From Pseudomonas sp. TH43 (lineage in GTDB: Bacteria; Pseudomonadota; Gammaproteobacteria; Pseudomonadales; Pseudomonadaceae), in NCBI RefSeq assembly GCF_016650635.1, contig NZ_JAEKFI010000004.1, forward strand, positions 1,560,001 through 1,624,000: a stretch of DNA of 64,000 nucleotides, given 5' to 3'. Under the pieces are notes generated by a model. That model was not told where the DNA came from, ran no database searches, and saw nothing but the letters and a program-made list of their open reading frames with translations. Made by a program: the position numbers and the translations under genes. Shown here piece after piece: positions 24,240-32,968 of this stretch. Within the stretch, counting starts at the first letter, position 1, and each line of letters starts with the position of its first letter.

Positions 24240-24254
24240 TGTTATAATGTAACA
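24240..24254. promoter_or_regulatory. Zur box (amidase / folE2 divergent promoter)
   Basis: TGTTATAATGTAACA, a palindrome with one mismatched pair, nearly identical to the zigA site. It is 31 bases before the folE2 start and 40 bases before the divergent amidase start, so it can control the seven-gene folE2 operon and amiA. Confidence 0.82.
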
Positions 24255-24284
24255 TCGAATTTAATCAACACGATGGTTCCGAAC

Positions 24285-25181
24285 ATGAATTTGCTGTCAC
24301 TCCCGGATATCGCCGCGCAATCCAATCGCCAAAACTTGCCGCTCGAATGGGTGGGCATGCGCGGCATTGCGTTACCTGTTTTGCTGGAAGGCCAACGTTT
24401 GAGCGCAAGAGCTGATGCGGGAGTGAGCCTCGACGACGGTGATGCGCGGGGCATTCATATGTCGCGGCTTTATTTGGCGCTGGAATCTCTTCAGCGGGAA
24501 AGCCTGTCTCCCATGGTTCTACGCCAAGTCCTTGAGGAGTTCCTCGATAGTCACGAAGGGTTATCCAACAATGCCTACCTGAATATCCACACTGATTTAC
24601 TCCTGAGAAGACCGGCATTGGTCAGCCCGCTGTCGGGGTGGAAAGCCTATCCGGTGACGATTTCAGCCCGTCTGAAAAGCGATATGTTCCACGTGGAACT
24701 CAAAATTGACGTGCCTTACTCATCAACATGCCCGTGCTCAGCTGCCTTGGCGAGGCAGTTGATCCAGCAACAATTCATCGACGACTTCGCCAACCAACCA
24801 CTGCAACACGCCGATGTTTTGGCCTGGCTCGGTTCGACCCAAGGCATCGTTGCTACGCCACACAGCCAACGCAGCATTGCCCAATTACATCTACACCTCG
24901 ACGAATTCGTTGATGAGCTGCCGCTAAGCACGATCATCAATGATGCCGAAACCTCCCTCGGCACCGCCGTACAAACCGCGGTCAAACGCGCCGATGAACA
25001 AGCCTTCGCCCTCGCCAATGGACAGAACCTGATGTTCTGTGAAGACGCTGCTCGCCGACTGAATCTGGCCCTGCGTCGTTCACCGGGTGTCTGTGCATTT
25101 CATCTGCGAGTCGTTCATGCAGAAAGCCTGCACGCTCACGATGCCGTCGCAGAAAGCCATTGGCAGCGGGAGCACGCATGA
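24285..25181 (+). CDS. folE2: GTP cyclohydrolase FolE2 (zinc-independent type IB)
   Basis: 298 aa from ATG 24285 (MNLLSLPDIAAQSNRQNLPL), the family N-terminus; the open frame extends 17 codons upstream across the Zur box, which rules out the earlier starts. Makes 7,8-dihydroneopterin triphosphate, first step of folate (and queuosine) synthesis. Family motifs: VEL/PYSSTCPCSAALARQL with the active-site Cys, NAYLNIHTDLLLRRPALVSP, and the C-terminal HAESLHAHDAVA. FolE2 can use metals other than zinc and replaces FolE under zinc starvation. First gene of an operon; the next ATG overlaps its stop (ATGA). Confidence 0.95.
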   Translation: MNLLSLPDIAAQSNRQNLPLEWVGMRGIALPVLLEGQRLSARADAGVSLDDGDARGIHMSRLYLALESLQRESLSPMVLRQVLEEFLDSHEGLSNNAYLNIHTDLLLRRPALVSPLSGWKAYPVTISARLKSDMFHVELKIDVPYSSTCPCSAALARQLIQQQFIDDFANQPLQHADVLAWLGSTQGIVATPHSQRSIAQLHLHLDEFVDELPLSTIINDAETSLGTAVQTAVKRADEQAFALANGQNLMFCEDAARRLNLALRRSPGVCAFHLRVVHAESLHAHDAVAESHWQREHA

Positions 25182-25846
25182 TCCGCTGCCAATCCTTGAG
25201 CTGGGGCGCGCCGGGCCAACCGCTGACCTCGCCGCTCAATCTCGAATTCGAAACCGGCAGCCTGACGGCGATCATTGGCGCCAACGGCTGCGGCAAAAGC
25301 AGCCTGTTGAAAGTCATCGCGGGCCTGCAAAAACCGTTGGCGGGCAAAGTGTCGTTGAGTGTTCCACGGCAGAGCGGTCTGTCTTTCCTGCCGCAACAAC
25401 AGCATCTGGACCGTCAATTCCCGATCAGCCTGGAAGAGCTTGTGGCCGCAGGATTTTGGGGCCGCCGACTGTCGACGCAATTGCGCGCTCAGCGACTCAC
25501 CGCGGCACTGGAAAACTGGCACCTTGGCGGCCTCGAACGTCGCCCACTTATGGCCCTGTCCGGCGGCGAGTTACAACGCGCCCTACTCGCGCGATTAAGC
25601 CTGGCCGACACACCCGTGTTGTTGCTCGATGAGCCCCACGCCGCGCTCGATGAACTCGGTCAGCAGTTGTTGTGGCAACACATTCACGCCTGGCATGCAG
25701 AGGGACGAACACTGGTCGTCGTGTGCCATGACCTCGCCGCCGTCCGCCAGAACATTGCCAAAACGCTACTGATCAAAAACCGCGAATGTGTGTTCGGCAC
25801 GAGCTCAGAACTGATCCTGCAAACACCACACACACAGGTGGCCTGA
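25178..25846 (+). CDS. znuC: Metal ABC transporter ATP-binding protein (ZnuC2-like)
   Basis: 222 aa from ATG 25178, which overlaps the folE2 stop as ATGA. ABC ATPase with Walker A GANGCGKSS (~34), Q-loop PQQQHL, signature LSGGELQRALLARL (~128), Walker B LLLDEPHAALD and the switch His in VVCHDL. Together with the next two genes it forms a zinc/manganese-type importer. It is a second copy of ZnuC in terms of context: the main znu operon with zur normally lies elsewhere in Pseudomonas. Regulated with folE2. Confidence 0.88.
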   Translation: MIRCQSLSWGAPGQPLTSPLNLEFETGSLTAIIGANGCGKSSLLKVIAGLQKPLAGKVSLSVPRQSGLSFLPQQQHLDRQFPISLEELVAAGFWGRRLSTQLRAQRLTAALENWHLGGLERRPLMALSGGELQRALLARLSLADTPVLLLDEPHAALDELGQQLLWQHIHAWHAEGRTLVVVCHDLAAVRQNIAKTLLIKNRECVFGTSSELILQTPHTQVA

Positions 25847-26712
25847 TGCTAACCGTCGCCCACCTCTGGCAACCGTTCAACGAATTCGTCTTCATGCGCC
25901 GCGCCCTCCTCGGCGGCCTGGTACTGGCTTGCAGCACCGCCCCTCTTGGTGTGTTTCTGATCCTGCGGCGGATGAGCCTGATCGGTGACGCAGTGGCTCA
26001 CGGCATTCTTCCCGGCGCCGCATTAGGGTTCTGGTTTGCCGGCCTGAGTCTGCCCGCACTCACCCTCGGCGGGCTGGGCGCGGGTCTGAGCATGGCCGGT
26101 CTCGCTGCGTGGATTACCCGTCGAACCGGTTTGCGCGAAGACGCCAGCCTCGCCGCGATCTATCCGATTTCGCTCGCCAGCGGCGTATTGATTCTGGGGA
26201 TTGCCGGCAAGCGTCTCGACCTCCTGCACCTGCTGTTCGGCTCGGCCTTGGCCGTCGACGGACCGACGCTCAACGGCATGCTATGGGTCTCGGCATTCAG
26301 TCTGATCGCCATGGCATTGATCTATAAAGCGCTGCTGCTCGACACCCTCGATCCGCTTTTTTTGAGAACTGTCAGCCGCCTCGGCCCCCTCGCGCATGGA
26401 GTGTTCCTGATGCTGGTGGTGCTCAACCTGGTGATTGGCTTCCAGGCCATCGGCGCCTTGATGGTGGTCGGATTGATGATGCTCCCCGCCGCCGCGTCGC
26501 GATTCTGGAGTCGCCATCTGCCAAGCCTGATCGGCATTGCGGCGATCCTCGGCTGCCTCTCGGTGTGGCTCGGCTTGCTGTTTTCGTTCTATTACTCGCT
26601 ACCCAGCGGCCCGGCCATCGTCCTGGTTGCCGGCGTCGGCTATCTGCTGTCTGTGGTGTTCGGACCGGTCCACGGTCTGCTGCGCCGCCCGCCCTTGCTC
26701 ACATCCCAATGA
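25846..26712 (+). CDS. znuB: Metal ABC transporter permease (ZnuB2-like)
   Basis: 288 aa from ATG 25846 (MLTVAHLWQPFNEFVFMRRA); TGATG overlap with the ATPase gene. ABC-3 family integral membrane protein with about eight to nine helices, e.g. ALLGGLVLACSTAPLGVFLILR, GLSLPALTLGGLGAGLSMAGLAAW, and IGALMVVGLMMLPAAAS. RRMSLIGDAVAHGILPGAALG holds the conserved family segment that contacts the ATPase. Forms the membrane channel for the Zn2+ (or Mn2+) bound by the following solute-binding protein. Confidence 0.9.
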   Translation: MLTVAHLWQPFNEFVFMRRALLGGLVLACSTAPLGVFLILRRMSLIGDAVAHGILPGAALGFWFAGLSLPALTLGGLGAGLSMAGLAAWITRRTGLREDASLAAIYPISLASGVLILGIAGKRLDLLHLLFGSALAVDGPTLNGMLWVSAFSLIAMALIYKALLLDTLDPLFLRTVSRLGPLAHGVFLMLVVLNLVIGFQAIGALMVVGLMMLPAAASRFWSRHLPSLIGIAAILGCLSVWLGLLFSFYYSLPSGPAIVLVAGVGYLLSVVFGPVHGLLRRPPLLTSQ

Positions 26713-26723
26713 GGTGTTTCCCG

Positions 26724-27599
26724 ATGCGCGTTCTACTCGTGCTGTTCAGCCTGATGCTGTCGATGTCATTGTCGGCGGCGGAAAAATTGCCGGTGGTCAC
26801 CAGTTTCAGCATTCTCGCCGACATGGTCCATCAGGTCGGCGGTGAGCATATCCAGATCACCAATATGGTCGGCCCGGACGCCGACGCGCACACCTACGAA
26901 CCGACACCGGACGATGCGAAAGCGCTGCTAAAAGCCAAATTGATCATCAAGAACGGCCTGGGTTTCGAGCCGTGGCTGGATCGTCTGGTGACCAGCACCG
27001 AAACCAAGGCCACCGTCATCAGTGCCAGCCACGGCGTGATCCCGCGCTCGCTGGATGAGGACGGCGAAACCGTTCCCGACCCACACGCCTGGCACAACCT
27101 GGCCAATACCGAGTTGTATATCGCCAACATCACTCAAGCATTGATCGCCGCCGACCCGGCGAACGCAGCCGAATACCAGCGCAACAGCAAAACCTACCTT
27201 AGGCAGATCTACGCCCTGCTCGCCGAAGCCAAGGCGAAACTAGGTTCGTTGCCGCCGGGCAATCGCAAGATCGTTACCAGCCACGACGCCTTTGGTTATC
27301 TCGGCCAGGCGTACGGAATCGACTTCATGGCACCGCAAGGACTGTCCACCGAGCGTGAGCCCTCAGCGACCGAAGTCGCTGCGCTGATCACCCAGATCCG
27401 TCAGGCCAACGTCAAAGCGGTGTTCATGGAAAACATCAAGGATGCGCGCTTGCTCAAACAGATTGCCGACGAAAGCGGCGCACACATTGGTGGCACGCTG
27501 TACTCGGATGCCCTCGCTGCCAGCGGCCCGGCCAGCACCTTCACCGGGTTGTTCGAGTACAACCTCAACACCCTGTACGACGCGCTGCGCCAACCATGA
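26724..27599 (+). CDS. znuA: Metal ABC transporter solute-binding protein (ZnuA2-like)
   Basis: 291 aa from ATG 26724 with GAGGTG at six bases; an ATG at 26709 inside the permease stop is less likely. Signal peptide MRVLLVLFSLMLSMSLSAAE. Cluster A-I binding-protein fold with the metal ligands recognisable as His in DADAHTYEPTP, His in DPHAWHNLAN, His in VTSHDAFGYLGQ and Asp in LYSDALAASGPA. The His-rich loop typical of main ZnuA proteins is missing, which is common in second-copy AdcA/ZnuA2-type proteins. Periplasmic, delivers zinc to ZnuB. Its stop overlaps the gamma-carbonic anhydrase start (ATGA). Confidence 0.9.
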   Translation: MRVLLVLFSLMLSMSLSAAEKLPVVTSFSILADMVHQVGGEHIQITNMVGPDADAHTYEPTPDDAKALLKAKLIIKNGLGFEPWLDRLVTSTETKATVISASHGVIPRSLDEDGETVPDPHAWHNLANTELYIANITQALIAADPANAAEYQRNSKTYLRQIYALLAEAKAKLGSLPPGNRKIVTSHDAFGYLGQAYGIDFMAPQGLSTEREPSATEVAALITQIRQANVKAVFMENIKDARLLKQIADESGAHIGGTLYSDALAASGPASTFTGLFEYNLNTLYDALRQP

Positions 27600-28156
27600 T
27601 CCGCAAGAATCCTTCAGGTGATCTACCGCAGATTGCCGAGTCGGCTTACGTCGATAAAACCGCGATCATCTGCGGCAAAGTGGTGATCGGTGAAAACGTC
27701 TTCGTTGGTCCGTACGCTGTCATCCGTGCCGACGAAGTGGATGCTTCAGGCGATATGGAACCGATCACCATCGGCGCAAATTCAAACATTCAGGACGGCG
27801 TCGTCATTCACTCGAAATCCGGCGCGGCGGTGACTATCGGCGAGTTCAGCTCCATCGCCCACCGCTCGATCGTGCATGGCCCATGTATCGTCGGTGATCG
27901 GGTGTTCATCGGTTTCAACAGCGTACTGTTCAACTGCGTAGTCGGTAACGGCTGCGTGGTGCGGCACAATTCGGTGGTCGACGGCCGCGATCTGCCCGAC
28001 GCGTTCTACGTGCCCTCCACTACCCGCATCGGCCCCAATACCGACCTCTCGTTATTCCCACCGGTGAGCATCAGCGCCTCGGAGTTTTCCGAAGACGTGG
28101 CGCGCACCAACGTCGATCTGGTGCGCGGCTACAAAGCCTTGCAGAACGAGTTCTGA
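27596..28156 (+). CDS. Gamma-carbonic anhydrase family protein
   Basis: 186 aa left-handed beta-helix of hexapeptide repeats. The three metal-binding histidines of gamma-carbonic anhydrases are present at 72 (VVIHSKSG), 89 (SIAHRS) and 94 (IVHGP). Unlike zinc-only beta and alpha enzymes, gamma enzymes can run with iron or cobalt, so a zinc-starvation role as a backup carbonic anhydrase is plausible and matches PA5540 in the P. aeruginosa block. Translationally coupled to the ZnuA-like gene and followed after three bases by the dihydroorotase-like gene. Confidence 0.88.
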   Translation: MIRKNPSGDLPQIAESAYVDKTAIICGKVVIGENVFVGPYAVIRADEVDASGDMEPITIGANSNIQDGVVIHSKSGAAVTIGEFSSIAHRSIVHGPCIVGDRVFIGFNSVLFNCVVGNGCVVRHNSVVDGRDLPDAFYVPSTTRIGPNTDLSLFPPVSISASEFSEDVARTNVDLVRGYKALQNEF

Positions 28157-28159
28157 GCC

Positions 28160-29491
28160 ATGAGCAGTGTGCTGATTCGCAACGCCAGACTGGTCAACGA
28201 AGGACGAGTATTCGACGCCGATCTGTTGGTCAGCCATGGCCGCATCGTCAAGATTGCCCGCTGCATCGAAGGTGAAAATGCGACGCTAGAAATCGATGCC
28301 AACGGCCAATGGTTGCTGCCGGGAATGATCGACGACCAGGTTCACTTCCGAGAACCTGGCGCGCGGACCAAGGGCAGCCTCTACACGGAATCGCGGGCGG
28401 CAGTCGCCGGTGGCATCACCAGCTTCATGGACATGCCCAACACCAACCCGGCAACGCTCACCCTCGAAGCGTTGGCGGATAAAAAGCGTCGGGCGGGGAT
28501 CAGTTCGGTGGCCAATTACGGCTTTCACTTTGGCGTGAGCCGGGACAACCTCGACACGGTGGCCGCGCTCAATCCGTGTGAGGTAGCCGGCGTTAAAGTG
28601 TTCATGGGCGCTTCGACCGGCAACATGCTGGTGGATGATCCGCAGATCCTTGAGCGGCTGTTCGCCGAAGTGCCGACGATCCTGTTGGCCCACTGCGAAC
28701 ACACACCGAGCATCGACGCTAACGTGGCCAACCTGCGGGAGGTGTTCGGCGATCTAATCCCTCCCGCCGCTCATCCGCTGATCCGTGATGCCGAGGCGTG
28801 TTATCGCTCCTCTTCACTGGCAGTGGAATTGGCCCGACGTCACGGCACACGCCTGCACGTTTTACACCTGACCACAGCGCGGGAACTAGCCTTGTTCGAG
28901 GACAGCCCCCTGGCGCAAAAACGCATCACCGCAGAAGTGTGTCTGCATCATTTGTTGTTCGATGATCGTGACTACCCAAACCTCGGCAACCTGATCAAGT
29001 GCAATCCGGCGATTAAAACCCAAGCTGATCGGGATGCCCTGCGCGAGGCGTTGAACAGCAATCGGCTGGACGTTATAGGTAGCGATCATGCACCGCATAC
29101 CTGGGAAGAAAAGCAGCAGCCCTATACTCAGGCGCCTTCGGGGATGCCGTTGGTGCAACATGCGCTGCCGGCGCTGCTGGAACTGGTCGCGGACGGCGTG
29201 CTGCCCATCACTACGCTGGTGGCGAAGACCAGCCATCGCGTGGCTGACTTGTTTGCTATTCCTGATCGGGGTTATTTGCGTGAGGGGTATTGGGCAGATC
29301 TGGTGTTGGTTGAACCGCAAACGCTGGCGGTAGATCGGCAGCCGATTCTGTCGCAGTGCGGCTGGACGCCGTTTGCCGGGCGCAGCTTTCGGCATCGAGT
29401 AGGCACGACGATAGTGTCCGGGCAGATTGCGTGGCGGGAGGGACGGGTGAACGAGGGGTGTCGGGGGTTGGCGCTGAGGTTTATGCGCTGA
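28160..29491 (+). CDS. Dihydroorotase-like amidohydrolase (PA5541-like), one metal ligand changed
   Basis: 443 aa, class I dihydroorotase of the amidohydrolase superfamily; would cyclise carbamoyl-aspartate in pyrimidine synthesis. The usual DxHxH metal motif reads D58-D-Q60-V-H62-F-R, so the first histidine is glutamine. Other landmarks are in place: KVFMGAS with the carboxylated Lys, LLAHCEH, LHVLHLTTA, and the catalytic Asp in IGSDHAPHT. The protein may need only one metal or a different metal, fitting a backup enzyme for zinc shortage. Last gene of the folE2 operon, followed by a long REP hairpin. Often labelled pyrC or pyrQ. Confidence 0.87.
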   Translation: MSSVLIRNARLVNEGRVFDADLLVSHGRIVKIARCIEGENATLEIDANGQWLLPGMIDDQVHFREPGARTKGSLYTESRAAVAGGITSFMDMPNTNPATLTLEALADKKRRAGISSVANYGFHFGVSRDNLDTVAALNPCEVAGVKVFMGASTGNMLVDDPQILERLFAEVPTILLAHCEHTPSIDANVANLREVFGDLIPPAAHPLIRDAEACYRSSSLAVELARRHGTRLHVLHLTTARELALFEDSPLAQKRITAEVCLHHLLFDDRDYPNLGNLIKCNPAIKTQADRDALREALNSNRLDVIGSDHAPHTWEEKQQPYTQAPSGMPLVQHALPALLELVADGVLPITTLVAKTSHRVADLFAIPDRGYLREGYWADLVLVEPQTLAVDRQPILSQCGWTPFAGRSFRHRVGTTIVSGQIAWREGRVNEGCRGLALRFMR

Positions 29492-29501
29492 TTCAACAAC
29501 C

Positions 29502-29598
29502 CTGTAGGAGCTGACGAGTGAAACGAGGCTGCAATCTTTTGATCTTGTTTTTGACAATCAAGATCAAAAGATCGCAGCGTGCCGCAGCTCCTGCAGGG
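29502..29598. repeat. Compound REP hairpin ending the folE2 operon
   Basis: Outer arms CTGTAGGAGCTG / CAGCTCCTGCAG enclose an inner stem GCTGCAATCTTTTGATCTTG (29528-29547) with CAAGATCAAAAGATCGCAGC (29559-29578), one mismatch in 20. The inner unit recurs, in varied form, at 47.3 and 61.65 kb. It separates convergent genes and likely stops transcription from both sides. Confidence 0.82.
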
Positions 29599-29604
29599 AT
29601 CGCA

Positions 29605-30123
29605 TCAAGCGCGGGGTTTAACGGCGCCGCAGTCCTGGCCCAACCACACCGCGCGGGTTTCCAGACTGCCCTTCTGATTGATCCCGATCGCGTTGAACGT
29701 GCCGTTGGCCACCGTGGTGAACTCACGATCGCTAACGAACGTCGCCACACCAGTGCCCTGAGCTTTCGGGCAACTGAAACGGAATTTCCACTGATTGCCG
29801 CTGCGCTCGGTGATCTGCTGTTTGCAGCCCGATTGCGGGTCGGCCAGTGGGATGTCGTTGGTCGCCACTTGCTCAGGCGTCAGGCAGGCGCGGATGCCTT
29901 TGCCGCCAATATTGATCCCGTTCTTTTCCAGCGCTGCACGCTGTTGCGGAGTCATCTGGCCTTGGAGCTGGCCAAGAATCGATTGCACATCCATCGGCTG
30001 GTCATCGACCTTGACGTTGCTCGATGTCATTTCCCACAGCCCCGGCTGCAGCATCTGCGCCTGCGCAATCATCGGCATTGCCAAACCCAGGCCCAGCGCC
30101 AAACCCAGCAGACGAACATTCAT
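29605..30123 (-). CDS. DUF3617 periplasmic protein
   Basis: 172 aa from ATG 30123 with AGGAG eight bases upstream. Signal peptide MNVRLLGLALGLGLAMPMIA ending at AQA. The mature part begins QMLQPGLWEMTSSNVKVDDQPMD, the typical DUF3617 opening (PGLWEMT), and has four cysteines (RACLT, SGCKQQ, SCPKA, QDCGA), probably paired. Members are widespread, secreted and of unknown function; a lipocalin-like fold has been suggested. Divergent from cls. Confidence 0.85.
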   Translation of the reverse strand: MNVRLLGLALGLGLAMPMIAQAQMLQPGLWEMTSSNVKVDDQPMDVQSILGQLQGQMTPQQRAALEKNGINIGGKGIRACLTPEQVATNDIPLADPQSGCKQQITERSGNQWKFRFSCPKAQGTGVATFVSDREFTTVANGTFNAIGINQKGSLETRAVWLGQDCGAVKPRA

Positions 30124-30254
30124 CGAAAAACTCCTGATCAGTAGTGGCCGTTAGACGCCGGCCGATTGCTTCGGTTCATGCGCCAATTAAATAGCGACAT
30201 TCGCGACAGAACATGGTCTGTTAAGCATTGAATCTTCCGGAGCAAGGCTGCCCC

Positions 30255-31694
30255 ATGGATTATTTTGGACCGCACATTTTCGGTTACTTGATCGCCCTGA
30301 TACACACCCTCGGCTTGATCGCCGCGATACATGCGGTGCTCACCGTGCGCACGGCTCAAGGCTCGATCGCCTGGGCATTGTCGCTGATCTTTATTCCCTA
30401 TCTCACGCTAATTCCGTATCTGGTGTTTGGCCGCAGTACCTTCGATGGTTACATCAAGGCCCGGCGCCAGGCCAACGAACAGATGCGTCAGGCCATCTCC
30501 GAACTGAATTGGCGGCCGTGGGTGGAAGAAGCCCTGACCGCCCGCGCCTCAAATGCCTACGCGTCATTACGGGCGATGCCAAAACTGGGGCGTATGCCAT
30601 GCCTGGCGAACAACGAAGTGCAGTTGCTGGTGAACGGCGCGGCAACTTTTGAAGCGATTTTCCAAGCCATCGACCACGCAAAAGAAGCAGTGCTGATCCA
30701 GTTCTTCATCATCCACGATGATCGGCTCGGCCAGCGCTTGCGTGATCTGCTGCTGAAGAAAGCCGCCGAAGGCGTGAGCATTCATTTGCTTTACGACCGC
30801 ATCGGCAGCCACGCCCTGCCCCACAGTTACGTGCAGGCGTTGCGCGACGGCGGTGTCGAGGTCAAAGCTTTCGCCACGCGCAGTGGCTGGCTCAATCGCT
30901 TTCAGGTCAACTTCCGTAACCATCGCAAAATTGTCGTGGTCGACGGCGTCGTCGGCTTCGTTGGCGGGCATAACGTCGGCGATGAGTACATGGGCGAGAA
31001 ACCGCCGCTGGCCCCGTGGCGCGATACCCACGTAAAAGTCCGTGGCCCGGTGGTGGCGTGCATGCAGGAATCCTTTGCCGAAGACTGGTTCTGGGCTGCG
31101 CGCAGTCTGCCGCCGCTGATCCTGCCGGATGAGTACCCCGACGACGGCGTGCTCTGTCAACTGCTCGCCAGCGGCCCGGCCGATGCTTACGAAACCTGTT
31201 CGCTGTTCTTCGTCGAAGCGATCCACGCGGCAACCGAACGGGTGTGGATCACCAGCCCTTATTTCATACCTGACGAAGCGGTGTTTGCCGCGTTAAGGCT
31301 GGCAGTGTTACGCGGTGTCGATGTGCGTTTGCTGCTGCCGTCGCGCCCCGATCACCGCATCGTTTACGCCGCTTCCAGCCTCTATGCGTTCGAGGCCGTG
31401 CGTGCCGGCGTGCGAGTTTTCCGCTACCAACCCGGTTTTCTGCATCAGAAAGTGGTGTTGATCGACAGCGAGATCAGCGCCATCGGCAGCGCCAATCTGG
31501 ATAACCGCTCGTTTCGGCTGAATTTCGAGGTGATGCTACTGACCGTCGACAGCGCCTTCGCTGCGAGTGTGGAACACATGCTCATTGAGGATTTCGAGCA
31601 ATCGTGCGAGATCGCCCAAGAAGAAAGCCGGGAGATCCACCGCCTGCAACAACTCGGCATGCGGATCGCCCGGCTTATTTCACCGATTCTCTGA
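30255..31694 (+). CDS. clsA: Cardiolipin synthase
   Basis: 479 aa from ATG 30255 (MDYFGPHIFGYLIALIHTLG); the frame is open nine codons further but this is the family start. Two N-terminal membrane helices (~8-30, ~38-58) and two phospholipase D domains, each with an HKD motif: NHRKIVVVDG with the following GGHN, and LHQKVVLIDS with GSANLDNRS. Condenses phosphatidylglycerol molecules to cardiolipin in the inner membrane. Convergent with the methyltransferase gene with only two bases between stop codons and no visible terminator. Confidence 0.94.
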   Translation: MDYFGPHIFGYLIALIHTLGLIAAIHAVLTVRTAQGSIAWALSLIFIPYLTLIPYLVFGRSTFDGYIKARRQANEQMRQAISELNWRPWVEEALTARASNAYASLRAMPKLGRMPCLANNEVQLLVNGAATFEAIFQAIDHAKEAVLIQFFIIHDDRLGQRLRDLLLKKAAEGVSIHLLYDRIGSHALPHSYVQALRDGGVEVKAFATRSGWLNRFQVNFRNHRKIVVVDGVVGFVGGHNVGDEYMGEKPPLAPWRDTHVKVRGPVVACMQESFAEDWFWAARSLPPLILPDEYPDDGVLCQLLASGPADAYETCSLFFVEAIHAATERVWITSPYFIPDEAVFAALRLAVLRGVDVRLLLPSRPDHRIVYAASSLYAFEAVRAGVRVFRYQPGFLHQKVVLIDSEISAIGSANLDNRSFRLNFEVMLLTVDSAFAASVEHMLIEDFEQSCEIAQEESREIHRLQQLGMRIARLISPIL

Positions 31695-31696
31695 AG

Positions 31697-32884
31697 CTAA
31701 GGGTTATAGATGTCGTCGCGGGTCCATGGCAGTTCATGGCTGCCATCGGCATGCGCCTTCACTGCGAGGATCTGGTGCAGATTGATCCAGCCGCGCGCGA
31801 ACGCATAGGCACAACCGGCGAGGTACAAACGCCAGATGCGTAGCGCCTGATCCGGCACCAGTTTACCCGCCGCTTCGAGGTTGTCCTCCAGACGCTCGCT
31901 CCAGTGATCCAGTGTGCGCGCGTAGTGCAGCCGCAAGCTTTCAACGTCGACAATCTCCAGACCCGCTTCGCTGATCTCGGCCGAGATCATCGACAGGTGT
32001 GGCAGCTCGCCATTGGGGAACACGTATTTCTCGATGAAATCCCCGGCACCGCGCCCCACTGGGCGGCCATCAGTGTGCTTGGCGGTGATGCCGTGGTTCA
32101 TCACCAGGCCGCCCTCCTTCACCGCGCCGAACAGGGTTTTGCAGTACTCGGCCAGATTGGCGTGGCCGACGTGTTCGAACATACCGACGCTGACCACCTT
32201 GTCGAATCGCCCATCCTGAGGCAGATCACGATAGTCGAGCAGCTGCAGTTCGATCTGGTCTTCCAGGCCTTCAGCTTTGACCCGCTCACGCGCCAGTTCC
32301 AGCTGTTCCTTGCTCAGGGTGATGCCGAACACTTTGGCGCCGAACTCGCGAGCAGCGTATCGCGCGAGGCCACCCCAACCGCAGCCGACATCCAGCAGAT
32401 AGTCGCCAGGCTGCAAGCGCAGCTTGCGGCATAGATGACGGAATTTGGCCTGTTGCGCCTGCTCAAGGGTTTCGCTGCCCGTTTCGAAATAGGCACACGA
32501 ATACGCCATGTCGCTGTCCAGCCACAGCTGATAAAACGCGTTGGACAAGTCGTAGTGGTAGGAAATGGCCTTGGCGTCGGTTTCCTTGTCGTGGACCGAG
32601 CGCACGGGCTGATTGTCGTCATCCTCACCGAGCAAGGCATTGCTCAGTTCGTCGCAGACCCGGATGACCTCGCTGATCGAGCCCTCCAGTTCCAGTTTGC
32701 CCTCGACGAAAGCCGCGCCCAACGCATCAAGACTTGGATGGGTGAACTGGCTGACCATCTGCGGGTCCTTGACCACGATGGTGACACTGGGCGCCGGCCC
32801 CAGATTGAACTCGTGGCCATCCCAGAGTCGCAAGCGAAGCGGTAGCTGCAGATTCTGTAAGGCCGGTGGAAGTTGCGCGAGCAT
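31697..32884 (-). CDS. Cyclopropane-fatty-acyl-phospholipid synthase family methyltransferase
   Basis: 395 aa with AGGGGGA before the ATG. SAM-dependent: motif I LLDVGCGWGGLARYAA (~170), FGITLSKEQL, SVGMFEHVG and the bicarbonate/active-site region with the C-terminal AGCAYAFARGWINLHQILA. N-terminal ~100 residues are the lipid-binding domain found in Cfa-type enzymes. Adds a methylene bridge to unsaturated acyl chains of membrane lipids. Pseudomonads carry more than one cfa-type gene, so I do not assign the symbol. The next gene upstream on this strand is bufC, 84 bases away. Confidence 0.87.
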   Translation of the reverse strand: MLAQLPPALQNLQLPLRLRLWDGHEFNLGPAPSVTIVVKDPQMVSQFTHPSLDALGAAFVEGKLELEGSISEVIRVCDELSNALLGEDDDNQPVRSVHDKETDAKAISYHYDLSNAFYQLWLDSDMAYSCAYFETGSETLEQAQQAKFRHLCRKLRLQPGDYLLDVGCGWGGLARYAAREFGAKVFGITLSKEQLELARERVKAEGLEDQIELQLLDYRDLPQDGRFDKVVSVGMFEHVGHANLAEYCKTLFGAVKEGGLVMNHGITAKHTDGRPVGRGAGDFIEKYVFPNGELPHLSMISAEISEAGLEIVDVESLRLHYARTLDHWSERLEDNLEAAGKLVPDQALRIWRLYLAGCAYAFARGWINLHQILAVKAHADGSHELPWTRDDIYNP

Positions 32885-32968
32885 GGAAAATCCCCCTTGT
32901 TTCAGACGTCAGATCTGAGGGTAGACCATCCTTGAAAAATAGCAGGCTATCGATTTGATTAGCCGTGT

